Source of the DNA: Spongiibacteraceae bacterium | GTDB taxonomy: Bacteria; Pseudomonadota; Gammaproteobacteria; Pseudomonadales; Dasaniaceae | Length of the DNA stretch: 64,000 bases | Assembly: GCA_028280715.1 (NCBI GenBank) | Contig: JANQLG010000030.1 | Coordinates: 83,225 to 147,224 of the forward strand | Reading direction: 5' to 3' | Shown: piece by piece, positions 10,339 through 18,547 of the stretch | Layout of the letters: each line of letters starts with the position of its first letter | Position numbering within the stretch: the stretch's first letter is position 1 | Position numbers and translations under genes: made by a program | Notes under the pieces: model-generated | Databases searched by the model: none | What the model saw: the letters and a program-made list of their open reading frames with translations, nothing else | What the model was told of the DNA's origin: nothing

Positions 10339-10472
10339 GATGAGACCTGTTTTTTCGTTTATGTATAAGCAATAGCTTATAGCTAACCTTATAAATATCA
10401 ATTTTTAATTTATACATACAGCGATTAAGCTCTGGCCATCCATTCACTGGGGTATTCAATGGAGAGTCCTCT

Positions 10473-11888
10473 ATGTTGAAGAAAGTGCTCATTGCCAACC
10501 GAGGCGAGATTGCGGTGCGGATTATTCGTGCCTGCGCCGAAATGGGTATCCGCTCAGTGGCAATCTACACCGAAGCAGATCGCTACGGCCTGCACGTCAA
10601 GCGTGCCGATGAGGCCTACTCACTGGGCAGCGACCCCATTGCCGGCTATCTGGATCCACGCCGCATCGTCAGTCTCGCCAGGCAACTAGGCTGTGACGGC
10701 ATCCACCCCGGTTATGGCTTTCTGTCTGAAAACGATGAGTTCGCCCGCCTCTGTGAAGAAAAAGGCATTAAATTTATTGGCCCCAAATCAGACGTCATTC
10801 TGAAGATGGGTGATAAAACCCAAGCACGTAATAGCATGCGCGCAGCAGGCGTACCCGTCACACCCGGCTCTGAAGGTAATTTGGCTGACCTGGATGAAGC
10901 CATCGCCCTGGCTGAAGAAATTGGTTACCCGGTAATGCTGAAAGCCACTTCAGGTGGCGGTGGTCGCGGTATTCGCCGCTGCGATTCAGAAGCCGAATTA
11001 CGCACGCAATATCCCCGCGTGATCAGCGAAGCCACCAAGGCCTTTGGCAGCGCCGAAGTGTTTTTGGAAAAATGCATCGTTAACCCCAAGCATATCGAAG
11101 TACAAATCCTCGCCGACAGCCAAGGCAATGTGGTGCATTTATATGAACGCGACTGCTCCATACAACGCCGCAACCAGAAGCTGATCGAGATCGCACCCAG
11201 CCCGCAACTAACCCCCGAACAACGCAACTATATTGGCGAACTGGCGGTTAAAGCCGCTCAGGCCGTGGGTTATGAAAATGCCGGTACCGTAGAATTTTTG
11301 CTCACCGGCAACCAAGTCTATTTCATGGAAATGAATACACGGGTGCAGGTAGAGCACACCATCACCGAACAAATTACCGGCGTGGATGTAGTACAGGAGC
11401 AACTGCGCGTGGCTTCTGGTTTGCCCTTAAGTTATCGCCAGGAAGATATTCAGTTTCGTGGTTACGCGCTGCAGTTTCGTATTAATGCGGAAGATCCGAA
11501 AAACGACTTCCTGCCCAGCTTTGGTCGCGTCACCCACTATTACGCCCCCGGTGGCCCCGGTGTGCGCGTCGATACTGCCATTTATACCGGCTATGACATT
11601 CCCCCCTACTACGACTCCATGTGTTTGAAACTGATCGTATGGGCACTAAAGTGGGAAGACGCCATCGATCGCGGTCAACGCGCACTGGATGATATGCATC
11701 TGCAGGGTATTAAAACCACCGCTAATTATTATCAGCAAATTTTGCGGCATCCGGATTTTCAGGCTGCCGAGTTCAATACCAGCTTTGTGCCCGATCACCC
11801 CGAGTTGATGAATTACTCGGAGAAAAAACACCCCACAGAAGTTGCGTTAGCCATTGCCACGGCACTGGCAGCTCACGCCGGTTGGTAA
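10473..11888 (+). CDS. pycA: Pyruvate carboxylase subunit A (biotin carboxylase)
   Basis: 471 residues; ATP-dependent carboxylation of biotin, the first half-reaction of anaplerotic pyruvate-to-oxaloacetate conversion. Start MLKKVLIANRGEIAVRIIRA, ATP-grasp glycine loop KATSGGGGRGIR, and active-site segment FMEMNTRVQVEHTITEQITG are canonical biotin carboxylase motifs. It is followed after 70 bp by pycB, which carries the carboxyltransferase and biotin domains. RBS GGAG at 10462-10465. Confidence 0.95.
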   Translation: MLKKVLIANRGEIAVRIIRACAEMGIRSVAIYTEADRYGLHVKRADEAYSLGSDPIAGYLDPRRIVSLARQLGCDGIHPGYGFLSENDEFARLCEEKGIKFIGPKSDVILKMGDKTQARNSMRAAGVPVTPGSEGNLADLDEAIALAEEIGYPVMLKATSGGGGRGIRRCDSEAELRTQYPRVISEATKAFGSAEVFLEKCIVNPKHIEVQILADSQGNVVHLYERDCSIQRRNQKLIEIAPSPQLTPEQRNYIGELAVKAAQAVGYENAGTVEFLLTGNQVYFMEMNTRVQVEHTITEQITGVDVVQEQLRVASGLPLSYRQEDIQFRGYALQFRINAEDPKNDFLPSFGRVTHYYAPGGPGVRVDTAIYTGYDIPPYYDSMCLKLIVWALKWEDAIDRGQRALDDMHLQGIKTTANYYQQILRHPDFQAAEFNTSFVPDHPELMNYSEKKHPTEVALAIATALAAHAGW

Positions 11889-11958
11889 CTCTTGTTACTA
11901 AAAATGAACATCACCCAATAAAAACTGCCCGACAAACAGTTAATAAAGGAAAACCATT

Positions 11959-13776
11959 ATGACCACTACCAAAAAAGTTGAAGTCACCGATGTAGTTTTA
12001 CGTGACGGTCATCAGTCCTTAATTGCTACCCGCATGCGCACCGAAGACATGCTACCTATTTGCGAAAAACTAGACCAAGTCGGCTTCTGGTCGCTGGAAG
12101 CCTGGGGCGGCGCCACCTTCGATGCCTGTGTGCGTTTTCTGAAAGAAGATCCCTGGGAGCGTCTGCGCAAATTAAAAGCAGCGCTGCCCAATACTCCTCT
12201 GCAAATGTTATTGCGCGGGCAAAACCTGTTGGGCTATCGCCACTACGCCGATGATGTAGTGGAAGCCTTTGTACAAAAATCTGCCGATAACGGCATGGAT
12301 GTATTTCGCGTATTCGATGCTTTAAACGATGTGCGCAATTTAGAAGTTGCCATGGGCGCGGTGAAAAAAGCCGGCAAACACGCACAGGGCACTATTTGTT
12401 ACACCACCAGCCCGGTGCACACACCTGAAGCATTTGTACAGCAGGCGCAAACCATGAAAGACATGGGCGCCGACTCCATCGCCATTAAAGATATGGCAGG
12501 TCTGTTAACGCCTTACGATACTTTTGAGTTAGTCAGCGCCTTAAAAGGCGAACTGGATTTACCCATCCATCTGCACAGCCACGCCACTTCCGGGCTGGCA
12601 GCACTATGCCAATTAAAAGCGGTGGAAGCCGGTGTTGATCGCATCGACACCTGTATTTCTTCTTTCGCCAGCGGCACCAGCCACCCGTCAACGGAATCAC
12701 AAGTGGCGGCATTAAAAAATACGCCCTACGACACCGGCCTGGACTTAACCCTGCTCAGCGAAATCGCCGATTATTTCCGTGAAGTACGCAAAAAGTATCA
12801 CCAGTTTGAAAGCGAATTCACCCGCGAAGATGTGTCAGTACAAATCAACCAAGTACCCGGCGGCATGATGTCCAACCTCGCCAATCAGCTGAAGGAACAA
12901 AACGCGCTGGATAAAATTCGCGATGTGTTTGATGAAATACCCAAAGTCAGAAAAGATTTAGGCTATCCACCACTGGTTACTCCCACCTCGCAAATCGTCG
13001 GCACCCAGGCGGTGTACAACGTGTTAAGCGGTGAGCGCTACAAGACCATCACTAATGAGGTAAAACGTTATTTGCAAGGCGGTTACGGTCAGGCTCCCGC
13101 CGCAGTGAATAGTGAGTTACAGAAACAAGCCATCGGCAATGAAACCGAAATCATCGAAGGCCGCCCCGCAGATTTACTCAGTCCGGAGCTGGCAAAACTG
13201 AAAAAAGAAATTAACGATCTCGCAGACAGTGATGAGGACGTACTCACCTACGCCATGTTCGGCGATTTAGGTAAAGAATTTTTACAACAACGCAAAGACG
13301 GCACCCTGCAACCGGAAGCACTATTACCTGAACCTGTCGCCGGCAAACAAAAAGCCACCGAAGGCACACCCACCGAATTTAAAATCGATGTGCATGGTGA
13401 AACCTATGAAGTCACCATCACCGGCGTGGGCGACGCTGGCAGCGGCAAACGCAAACTGTATTTATCTCTCGACGGCATGCCAGAGGAAACCATCTTCGAG
13501 CCATTAAACAGCTACCAAAGCGAAGGCGGCAGCAAACGCAAAACAGCCACTGAGCCGGGGCATATTACTGCGGCGATGCCGGGTAATGTGGTGGATGTGT
13601 TGGTTAAGGTTGGAGATGCAGTGACAGCTGGTCAGGGTATTTTGGTTACTGAAGCGATGAAAATGGAAAACGAAATTCAGGCTGATATCGATGGTGTGAT
13701 TGAACAGATCTATGTGGAAAAAGGTGATCGTGTCACGCCGGGAGAAGTCCTAGTTGAGATTGTTGCTAATAATTAA
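11959..13776 (+). CDS. pycB: Pyruvate carboxylase subunit B / OadA-type carboxyltransferase with biotin domain
   Basis: 605 residues. N-terminal carboxyltransferase TIM barrel begins EVTDVVLRDGHQSLIATRMR and contains the metal-binding HLHSHATSG; the conserved domain follows (PGGMMSNLANQLKEQ). The last 75 residues form a biotinyl domain with the biotin-accepting Lys in TEAMKMENEI. Family members serve either in oxaloacetate decarboxylase (OadA) or in two-subunit pyruvate carboxylase; pairing with pycA and absence of oadB/oadG favour pyruvate carboxylase. Downstream lies the cassette leader, so the operon probably ends here. Confidence 0.93.
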   Translation: MTTTKKVEVTDVVLRDGHQSLIATRMRTEDMLPICEKLDQVGFWSLEAWGGATFDACVRFLKEDPWERLRKLKAALPNTPLQMLLRGQNLLGYRHYADDVVEAFVQKSADNGMDVFRVFDALNDVRNLEVAMGAVKKAGKHAQGTICYTTSPVHTPEAFVQQAQTMKDMGADSIAIKDMAGLLTPYDTFELVSALKGELDLPIHLHSHATSGLAALCQLKAVEAGVDRIDTCISSFASGTSHPSTESQVAALKNTPYDTGLDLTLLSEIADYFREVRKKYHQFESEFTREDVSVQINQVPGGMMSNLANQLKEQNALDKIRDVFDEIPKVRKDLGYPPLVTPTSQIVGTQAVYNVLSGERYKTITNEVKRYLQGGYGQAPAAVNSELQKQAIGNETEIIEGRPADLLSPELAKLKKEINDLADSDEDVLTYAMFGDLGKEFLQQRKDGTLQPEALLPEPVAGKQKATEGTPTEFKIDVHGETYEVTITGVGDAGSGKRKLYLSLDGMPEETIFEPLNSYQSEGGSKRKTATEPGHITAAMPGNVVDVLVKVGDAVTAGQGILVTEAMKMENEIQADIDGVIEQIYVEKGDRVTPGEVLVEIVANN

Positions 13777-13782
13777 GTGACC

Positions 13783-14150
13783 AAAAAGTACGATTGAAAG
13801 TAGCTGAGTTTAGCTGCTAGTCTGGTTATCCTCAAAACTATCTAGCCACCAAATTACTCACAATAAAATCAATAAGTTGGCAGGCTAGATTTTTCCAAAC
13901 AGGAATACATAAGAGATCCCGGCTGGTTTATCTTGAAATAAGATAGACAACCAGGCAAGGGCTGTTCATTTCAGGATGAATGCATTACATTAGTTTTGCA
14001 TCAGGAAAAATAATAACTTAGAGGGATATTTTTGCATATTCAAAATCATGATAAACGGCAGGTGCTGTTTATTATCCCCTATACGCATATCAACTAGCCG
14101 TCGCCTAGGTTTCGAAGTTATACGGCAGGTACTGTTCATTAATAATTATA
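13783..14150 (+). repeat. 365-bp leader repeat, copy A (attI-like platform)
   Basis: Non-coding stretch that is clearly homologous over its whole length to 27287-27652. Shared blocks include GGAATACATAAGAGA, GGCAAGGGCTGTTCATT, ATGCATTACATTAGTTTT, AACTTAGAGGGATATTTTTG and CGCCTAGGTTTCGAAGTTAT. Near its right end it has two related imperfect inverted repeats of the ACGGCA-TGCYGT type at about 14053 and 14121. It ends right before the first cassette gene, at AATAATTATATCC, where copy B has the crossover-like AATAGTTAGGC. It may supply a promoter (TTACAT-N18-AATAAT is present). Confidence 0.85.
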
Positions 14151-14175
14151 TCCATTAAATAAAAGGAGTTTTAAA

Positions 14176-14511
14176 TTGATAAAGTACACCCCTTTACTTT
14201 TTGCTGCCTTATCTCTAAATGCGGCAGCGGCCGGATATACTGGCAAAGCAAATATCACTAAATTTTCATCTCAATCAGGCTCAGGTAATTTTGAAATATA
14301 CGGTTCTTGGAGCAATCCGGACGACTGTACTGCAAGCGATAAATTTGTTGTTGGTACACATTCTACAGATACTGAACAATCCCAGAATTCGAAGTACAGC
14401 ACGGTATTAGCTGCTTATATGGCTCAACAAACAATCGAGCTATACGTCGATGGCTGTAATCAATTTAATCAGCCAATTGTTAAGGGTATTTATGTGCCTG
14501 GCCGAAACTAG
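14176..14511 (+). CDS. Small secreted cysteine protein, cassette A1
   Basis: 111 residues from a TTG start seven bases after AGGAG. Residues 1-19 form a signal peptide (MIKYTPLLFAALSLNAAAAG), so the mature protein of about 92 residues is probably periplasmic or secreted. It contains Cys in NPDDCTAS and DGCNQF, plausibly disulfide-bonded, and the family core YSTVLAAYMAQQTIELYV. The same core recurs in five other proteins of this window (cassettes A2-A5 and the last cassette of cluster B). No known domain is recognised with confidence. Confidence 0.8.
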   Translation: MIKYTPLLFAALSLNAAAAGYTGKANITKFSSQSGSGNFEIYGSWSNPDDCTASDKFVVGTHSTDTEQSQNSKYSTVLAAYMAQQTIELYVDGCNQFNQPIVKGIYVPGRN

Positions 14512-14585
14512 GTATAACCAAGCCAGCACCGCTCCCTGTGGTCGCTGGACCTCGTTTCACTTGGCCGCTGCTGGCGACGTTAGAA
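14512..14585 (+). other. attC recombination site of cassette A1
   Basis: R'' box GTATAAC (14512-14518), 3-nt spacer CAA, L'' GCCAGCA; at the other end L' TGCTGGC, spacer GAC, R' GTTAGAA (14579-14585). The 7-bp arms are perfectly complementary and placed as in integron attC sites; the interior is GC-rich, imperfectly paired. Total 74 bp. The next cassette begins inside R'. Confidence 0.8.
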
Positions 14586-14611
14586 ATTAAACATATATCA
14601 AGGAATAACCA

Positions 14612-14930
14612 ATGCTTCCACATAAACTAAAAACCTTAACTTTCGCTATAGCACTTGGATTTTGCTCTGTGTCCAATGCACTAATCATGCATGGGTAAAG
14701 TTATGCAGATAAATCAATGGAGCGATGGTCACGATGGAAAGATTAATTTTGCAGTGGACTCTGGCATTCAAATAACCACAACAAAAAAGGAACAAGTGTC
14801 TATGGTTATTGCAGCTTTCATGGCAAATAAGATAGTACATGCCCATTGGTCATGTGCAGCTCCATCTAGTTGTTCAGACTCTGGTTCAAATAATCAAATA
14901 TGCGGTTATATTAAGGTAGTTGCTAGCTAA
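14612..14930 (+). pseudogene. Frameshifted small secreted protein, cassette A2
   Basis: ATG at 14612 after AAGGAAT opens a good signal peptide (MLPHKLKTLTFAIALGF, then CSVSNA), but this frame stops at 14697 after about 28 codons. The remainder of the protein is in another frame from about 14691 (MGKVMQINQWSDGHDGK) to the TAA at 14928. Removing one base near CATGCATGG would join them. The second part carries the family core VSMVIAAFMANKIVHAHW and four cysteines. Either a pseudogene or a programmed shift; pseudogene is likelier. Confidence 0.72.
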
Positions 14931-14986
14931 AGCCGAAAGCTTGCATTATTCAAAAGAGAATTCGGTCACTTAGCTTAGCGTTATGG
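14921..14986 (+). other. Degenerate attC site of cassette A2
   Basis: The right half is intact: CTTAGC then GTTATGG (R' at 14980-14986), with GGTCACTTAGCTTAG opposite AGCTAAAG-CCGAA on the left. The left R'' box no longer has the YYYAAC form, so the site is probably inactive or weak. The following cassette begins with TTATGG. Confidence 0.55.
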
Positions 14987-15004
14987 TTTTTAAATGGAGT
15001 AGCC

Positions 15005-15355
15005 ATGCACAATAAAATTTTAATTTTTATACTTCTTATTTCTTTCTCAATAAGCTCATCCTATGCCGATATATCTGAATCAGGGCCATTTACAGTTAAA
15101 CAACTCAGATTTGGTCAATCTGGTTTACATATAGCACTTAGCCCTGCACCAAATTCGTGTGGTGGTGGCAATCAATATGGTATGCATCTCAAACTAGATC
15201 CTACTAACGAACAATATCATGACCAAATGATTTCTGGGCTTCTTACAGCATATGCATCTGGGACGAAGCTTTCAAGAATATGGGTTAGAAATGAGGGCAC
15301 TTGTTCCCCTACCCATATTCTTCATTTATATATATTGGAATATGAAGCTAAATAA
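15005..15355 (+). CDS. Small secreted cysteine protein, cassette A3
   Basis: 116 residues with a classic signal peptide (MHNKILIFILLISFSISSSY, cleavage after SYA), leaving about 95 residues. It has Cys in PNSCGGGN and EGTCSPT around the family core ISGLLTAYASGTKLSRIW. RBS GGAG is nine bases upstream. The cassette starts at TTATGG (14981) and the gene is followed at once by CCATAAC (15356-15362), exactly complementary to its own first bases, as expected for an integron cassette. Confidence 0.82.
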   Translation: MHNKILIFILLISFSISSSYADISESGPFTVKQLRFGQSGLHIALSPAPNSCGGGNQYGMHLKLDPTNEQYHDQMISGLLTAYASGTKLSRIWVRNEGTCSPTHILHLYILEYEAK

Positions 15356-15446
15356 CCATAACAAAGAAAATCAAGGGATCAGAGTTATTGGAAGAAGGTA
15401 ACCGCTCACCCATTGAGTGATCAATTAATCTGACCCTTTGATTTTT
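15356..15446 (+). repeat. attC half-site interrupted by a REP-like element
   Basis: CCATAACAAAG (R'' plus AAA spacer) is followed not by an attC stem but by an inverted repeat: AAATCAAGGGATCAGA (15368-15383) against TCTGACCCTTTGATTTTT (15429-15446). The latter belongs to the REP-like family scattered to 21.1 kb. It seems to have replaced or invaded the attC of cassette A3. Confidence 0.65.
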
Positions 15447-15470
15447 TGATTTCATGAAAAGGAATATCAA

Positions 15471-15791
15471 ATGTGTATGAAATATATATCAATAATTACT
15501 TGTCTAGCTTTAACCTTGTTAAGCAATTTTTCAGTCGCAGATGTAGATTGTCCTGCTGCAAAAATTAGTAATATACAGGTGCAGAAAACCGTCATCTACG
15601 TGTACCCCGAAGGACAACAATGGCATATGGTGGGCAACATTGATGGCCCGGGGGTTAAAGAAATGTACTCTGCGTTACTGGCAGCTCAAATATCAGGCAA
15701 AAAGGTAATTCTTCGCTATCCAGACGGCTACGATTGTTCAGCTTATGATTTGACAATACCTGCCAACATGGTGCGTACATATAATGACTAA
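15471..15791 (+). CDS. Small secreted cysteine protein, cassette A4
   Basis: 106 residues. Signal peptide MKYISIITCLALTLLSNFSV ends at VADVD; the mature part is about 82 residues with Cys in DVDCPAAK and YDCSAYD and the family core MYSALLAAQISGKKVILRY. RBS AGGA lies seven bases before the ATG at 15471. The TAA stop lies within GACTAAC, an R''-type box of an attC site. Confidence 0.82.
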   Translation: MCMKYISIITCLALTLLSNFSVADVDCPAAKISNIQVQKTVIYVYPEGQQWHMVGNIDGPGVKEMYSALLAAQISGKKVILRYPDGYDCSAYDLTIPANMVRTYND

Positions 15792-15792
15792 C
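15786..15792 (+). other. R'' half of an attC site after cassette A4
   Basis: GACTAAC followed by the spacer AAA has the form seen in the intact sites of this window (TAACAAA). The rest of the site is not recognisable; a short stretch GGGGTCAAATTAAACC resembling the REP-like elements follows. Confidence 0.5.
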
Positions 15793-15849
15793 AAAGGGCT
15801 AATTATAGGGGTCAAATTAAACCTCCCCCAGTTTAAATCAAGAGTAAAT

Positions 15850-16191
15850 ATGCGATTATTACGAAGAGTTTTAGCAATAGGCAGCATAGTTTTATCGTCA
15901 GGTGCTATTGGAGATCAATGTGCTTCTTGGGGCTGTATTTCCACTATAGAAAATTTGTATACAAATACAAACGGTCATATATATGTCAGCACACCACTCG
16001 ATGAAACATTAGCAAATTGTACGGTATATCCGGGCAATTATTTTGTTCTCATGCCCGATTCTCAAAACGCAGAGAAAGTATATTCAAGCCTTTTAGCCGC
16101 TTACATGTCTAATTCCAAAATTCAATTGCGCATTATAGAGGGTAGCCCTATATGTGAATTGGCATATGTCAAACTGAGTAAAAATCATTAG
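15850..16191 (+). CDS. Small secreted cysteine protein, cassette A5
   Basis: 113 residues from the ATG at 15850 (AAGAG upstream); the longer frame from 15784 runs through the attC remnant. Signal peptide MRLLRRVLAIGSIVLSSGAI, cleaved near GDQC. Cysteines occur in GDQCASWGC, LANCTVY and SPICEL; the family core is VYSSLLAAYMSNSKIQLRI. No attC follows; a REP-like half-element does. Confidence 0.8.
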   Translation: MRLLRRVLAIGSIVLSSGAIGDQCASWGCISTIENLYTNTNGHIYVSTPLDETLANCTVYPGNYFVLMPDSQNAEKVYSSLLAAYMSNSKIQLRIIEGSPICELAYVKLSKNH

Positions 16192-16195
16192 AATT

Positions 16196-16240
16196 CAATC
16201 AGAGGACCAGAGTAATTGAAAGAAGATAATTGATCAGGCA
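16196..16240 (+). repeat. REP-like half-element
   Basis: TCAATCAGAGGACCAGAG then TAATTGAAAGAAGATAA then TTGATCAGG resembles the left half of the element at 15368 (ATCAGAGTTATTGGAAGAAGG) and the right flanks at 19486 and 20145 (complement of CCCTGATCTTCTTTC). Confidence 0.5.
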
Positions 16241-16245
16241 AATAT

Positions 16246-17325
16246 ATGGATCAGAATTACAATAAAAACTCAGCACAAGATCGTATAGATCAAATCAATG
16301 CTTTTGAAAGAGAAGTTAATCAGTTAGATGCTGATGGTGTTTTGTCTTTATCTGCTGGGCAGAAAGAAAGCGTCTCTGCTCATCACCAGTCACTTATAAA
16401 ACAGCTTGCTGAATCATTTGATGTTGATATCTCCCATAGTGATAAGCAATTTTCACTAGGTATGAGGATAGCTTCATTTCTAGGTGCTCTTGCCTTAGCT
16501 GCCAGTGTGTTCTTCTTGTTTTATCAATTCTGGGGGTTGTTAGGGCATTTCACACAAGTATCCATCTTGGTATTAGCTCCAGTTCTTACCTTTATCGCAA
16601 CACTTGTCATTGCTAGCAAAGAATCTACTGGCTACTTTTCAAAATTGGCTGCACTGATAAGTTTTGCTTGCTTTGTATTAAATCTGACGATGCTAGGCCA
16701 GATATTTAATATCACGCCATCGGATAATGCCTTTCTTATTTGGGCAGCATATGGATTTCTGCTTGCTTATGCTTGTGACGCAAGATTGTTACTGGTAGCT
16801 GCCATCTTATCGATTCAATCATTTATCGCTATGCGAATGGGCACTTGGTCTGGCATGTATTGGTTGTCTTTTGGCGAGAGGCCGGAAAACTTCTTTTTAC
16901 CTTCGATTCTTCTGTTCTTAGTTCCAGTGGTAATTTCACAGAGAAGGTTTACTAACTTTGAACAAATCTACCGAGTATTCAGTTTAATTATCTTCTTCTT
17001 GTCAATATTAGTGCTTTCTAACGTTGGACAATTAAGCCGTTTCGCCGGTGATCCAGATTTTATCGAGGGTGTTTATCAATCCTTAGGCTTTGCATTCAGT
17101 GCGGGCGTAGTTTGGTTAGGTATCAAGCTTCACTGGGGAGAGGTTGTTAATACCGGCAATGTGTTTTTCGTGTTATTCCTCTACACGAAGATGTTTGATT
17201 GGTGGTGGGAATGGATGCCTAAATACCTGTTCTTTTTCCTTATCGGTTTAGTGGCTATTCTAGCTTTGGTGGTGCTAAGAAGGCTTAGGGGTAACCAGGA
17301 GCAAAGAATGGAGGGCGTAGCATGA
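16246..17325 (+). CDS. DUF2157-type polytopic membrane protein
   Basis: 359 residues: a charged cytosolic N-terminus of about 75 residues followed by around ten transmembrane helices. The layout, with a soluble N-terminal domain then paired helices, fits the DUF2157 family; function unknown. The next gene overlaps its 3' end by 4 bp and encodes a membrane-attached protein, a pair seen in many gammaproteobacteria. Bounded on both sides by REP-like elements. Confidence 0.72.
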   Translation: MDQNYNKNSAQDRIDQINAFEREVNQLDADGVLSLSAGQKESVSAHHQSLIKQLAESFDVDISHSDKQFSLGMRIASFLGALALAASVFFLFYQFWGLLGHFTQVSILVLAPVLTFIATLVIASKESTGYFSKLAALISFACFVLNLTMLGQIFNITPSDNAFLIWAAYGFLLAYACDARLLLVAAILSIQSFIAMRMGTWSGMYWLSFGERPENFFLPSILLFLVPVVISQRRFTNFEQIYRVFSLIIFFLSILVLSNVGQLSRFAGDPDFIEGVYQSLGFAFSAGVVWLGIKLHWGEVVNTGNVFFVLFLYTKMFDWWWEWMPKYLFFFLIGLVAILALVVLRRLRGNQEQRMEGVA

Positions 17326-18089
17326 AACATTATCTCATTGCCGGTTTGACTTTATTGTTCCTTACTAATGCTGTTGCACTTTCTGGTGTTGTTTACAACC
17401 GATCTGGTGAACCTCTTTTCGAACTAATGCTCTCTGAACGTGAATTAACCGTACCTAATTACTGGGCACGATCGGAAAATAGCGGTTTATCACTTCGGCT
17501 AAATTGGCGGGTAAAGGGGCAAGGAGAGAATAAGTGGTATAGAGACTTTCATTTATCTAAGGAGAAATTTTTATCATTGGGATTTGATGATATTGAAAAG
17601 CCAGCCCAAAGCAATTGGGAACGGTTTGAAACTGAGAAAGTTGTCTACCTTGCCCTGGAGCTCAATGGACCAACGTATCAAAGTGCTTTAAATAAAATGC
17701 GACAAGCTTATAAAAATCAGACTAGCCTGAATGGTAGTACAAAAGATCGTGATGTGATTACAAAAGCTCAATTAGATAATTTCAAATTTAAATCTTCTCG
17801 ATTATATGTAGTCGATTTGAGCGATGATTTCGATTCATTAGCTGACAAGTATTCTGATAGCTCAATGTACGCAATCGTTAAAGGGTTAGTAAAACCCTAT
17901 AGACTTGAATCCGGCTATGGCGTTTCGGTTAATACGCTATTAGTCAGCAACCTATCTGTTCCCTTGGAGTTACGATCCCAGTTTGAGATGCTAGAACCAT
18001 CATACGAGCGCAAGAATAAGTTTAATGCTCTGATCAGTTGGGGGCAGAGATTAGAACCTTGGATAGCTTCGGTGGAGTTACACGAGTAG
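17322..18089 (+). CDS. Exported partner of the DUF2157-like protein (possible DUF4824)
   Basis: 255 residues with an uncleaved-type N-terminal helix (MKHYLIAGLTLLFLTNAVAL) and a soluble extracytoplasmic domain with SGLSLRLNWRV. Overlap of the ATG with the preceding stop codon (ATGA) indicates translational coupling. I associate it tentatively with DUF4824, which travels with DUF2157 genes; no enzymatic residues are evident. Confidence 0.68.
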   Translation: MKHYLIAGLTLLFLTNAVALSGVVYNRSGEPLFELMLSERELTVPNYWARSENSGLSLRLNWRVKGQGENKWYRDFHLSKEKFLSLGFDDIEKPAQSNWERFETEKVVYLALELNGPTYQSALNKMRQAYKNQTSLNGSTKDRDVITKAQLDNFKFKSSRLYVVDLSDDFDSLADKYSDSSMYAIVKGLVKPYRLESGYGVSVNTLLVSNLSVPLELRSQFEMLEPSYERKNKFNALISWGQRLEPWIASVELHE

Positions 18090-18109
18090 GGACTTTATAT
18101 ACAACACAT

Positions 18110-18173
18110 AAAATCAAAGGGAGCTGCCCTTTTAACTGAATAACCACACAAACAGGGCCAGGTCTTTGATTTT
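18110..18173. repeat. REP-like inverted repeat
   Basis: AAAATCAAAG (18110-18119) opposite CTTTGATTTT (18164-18173), with GGGAGCTGCCC and GGGCCAGGT as inner parts. It follows the DUF2157 pair and might also end transcription. Confidence 0.65.
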
Positions 18174-18179
18174 GGCTTC

Positions 18180-18345
18180 TTAAGTCCGCTCAACTGCTAA
18201 TAAATTCACAGCCTTACCTTTTGTATATTTTTCTGCGTTTTCTATGCATCCAAAAGGTGCCTCACAACTTTCTTCCCACTTAAAGAAGACAGAGCCCTTT
18301 AACTATCTCAGCATCCTCGGTAAGGAAAATATTAGCCAAAGCTCA
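18180..18345 (-). pseudogene. Possible coding remnant of unknown origin
   Basis: On the reverse strand, from about 18345, the frame reads ANIFLTEDAEIVKG, then after a shift FFKWEESCEAPFGCIENA and EKYTKGKAVNLLAVERT with a stop at 18180-18182. This looks protein-like but lacks a start and is frameshifted. I do not recognise the parent family. The rest of the 18090-18547 gap shows nothing else. Confidence 0.3.
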
Positions 18346-18547
18346 TAAGGAACCTCTGGAGGTGAAAGCTGTCAAGTATTGTGCTCGTCTGTCTTGAACT
18401 GAGACTTTTAATACAGATCGTCAAAAAAGATATTCTAAAGTGACAGCATAAATTGTCTTAATCACATTAAACAGCTTATCGACGAAGTCACGTATCGTCG
18501 TAACATGCTAAATAAAAATCAAAGCTACATATTATTAAGGTGGCCCT

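Noticed and set aside
10339..10472. HexR-like site in the pycR-pycA spacer
   Set aside because: Only a loose AT-rich similarity to the operator; not distinguishable from background.
13783..14150. Leader repeat as an insertion sequence or a toxin-antitoxin gene
   Set aside because: No open frame of useful length in either copy and no terminal inverted repeats; its junction with cassettes fits an integration platform better.
18110..18173. REP-like inverted repeats as attC sites
   Set aside because: They lack GTTRRRY/RYYYAAC boxes and the 3-nt spacers; their cores are GGGTCAG-type palindromes.
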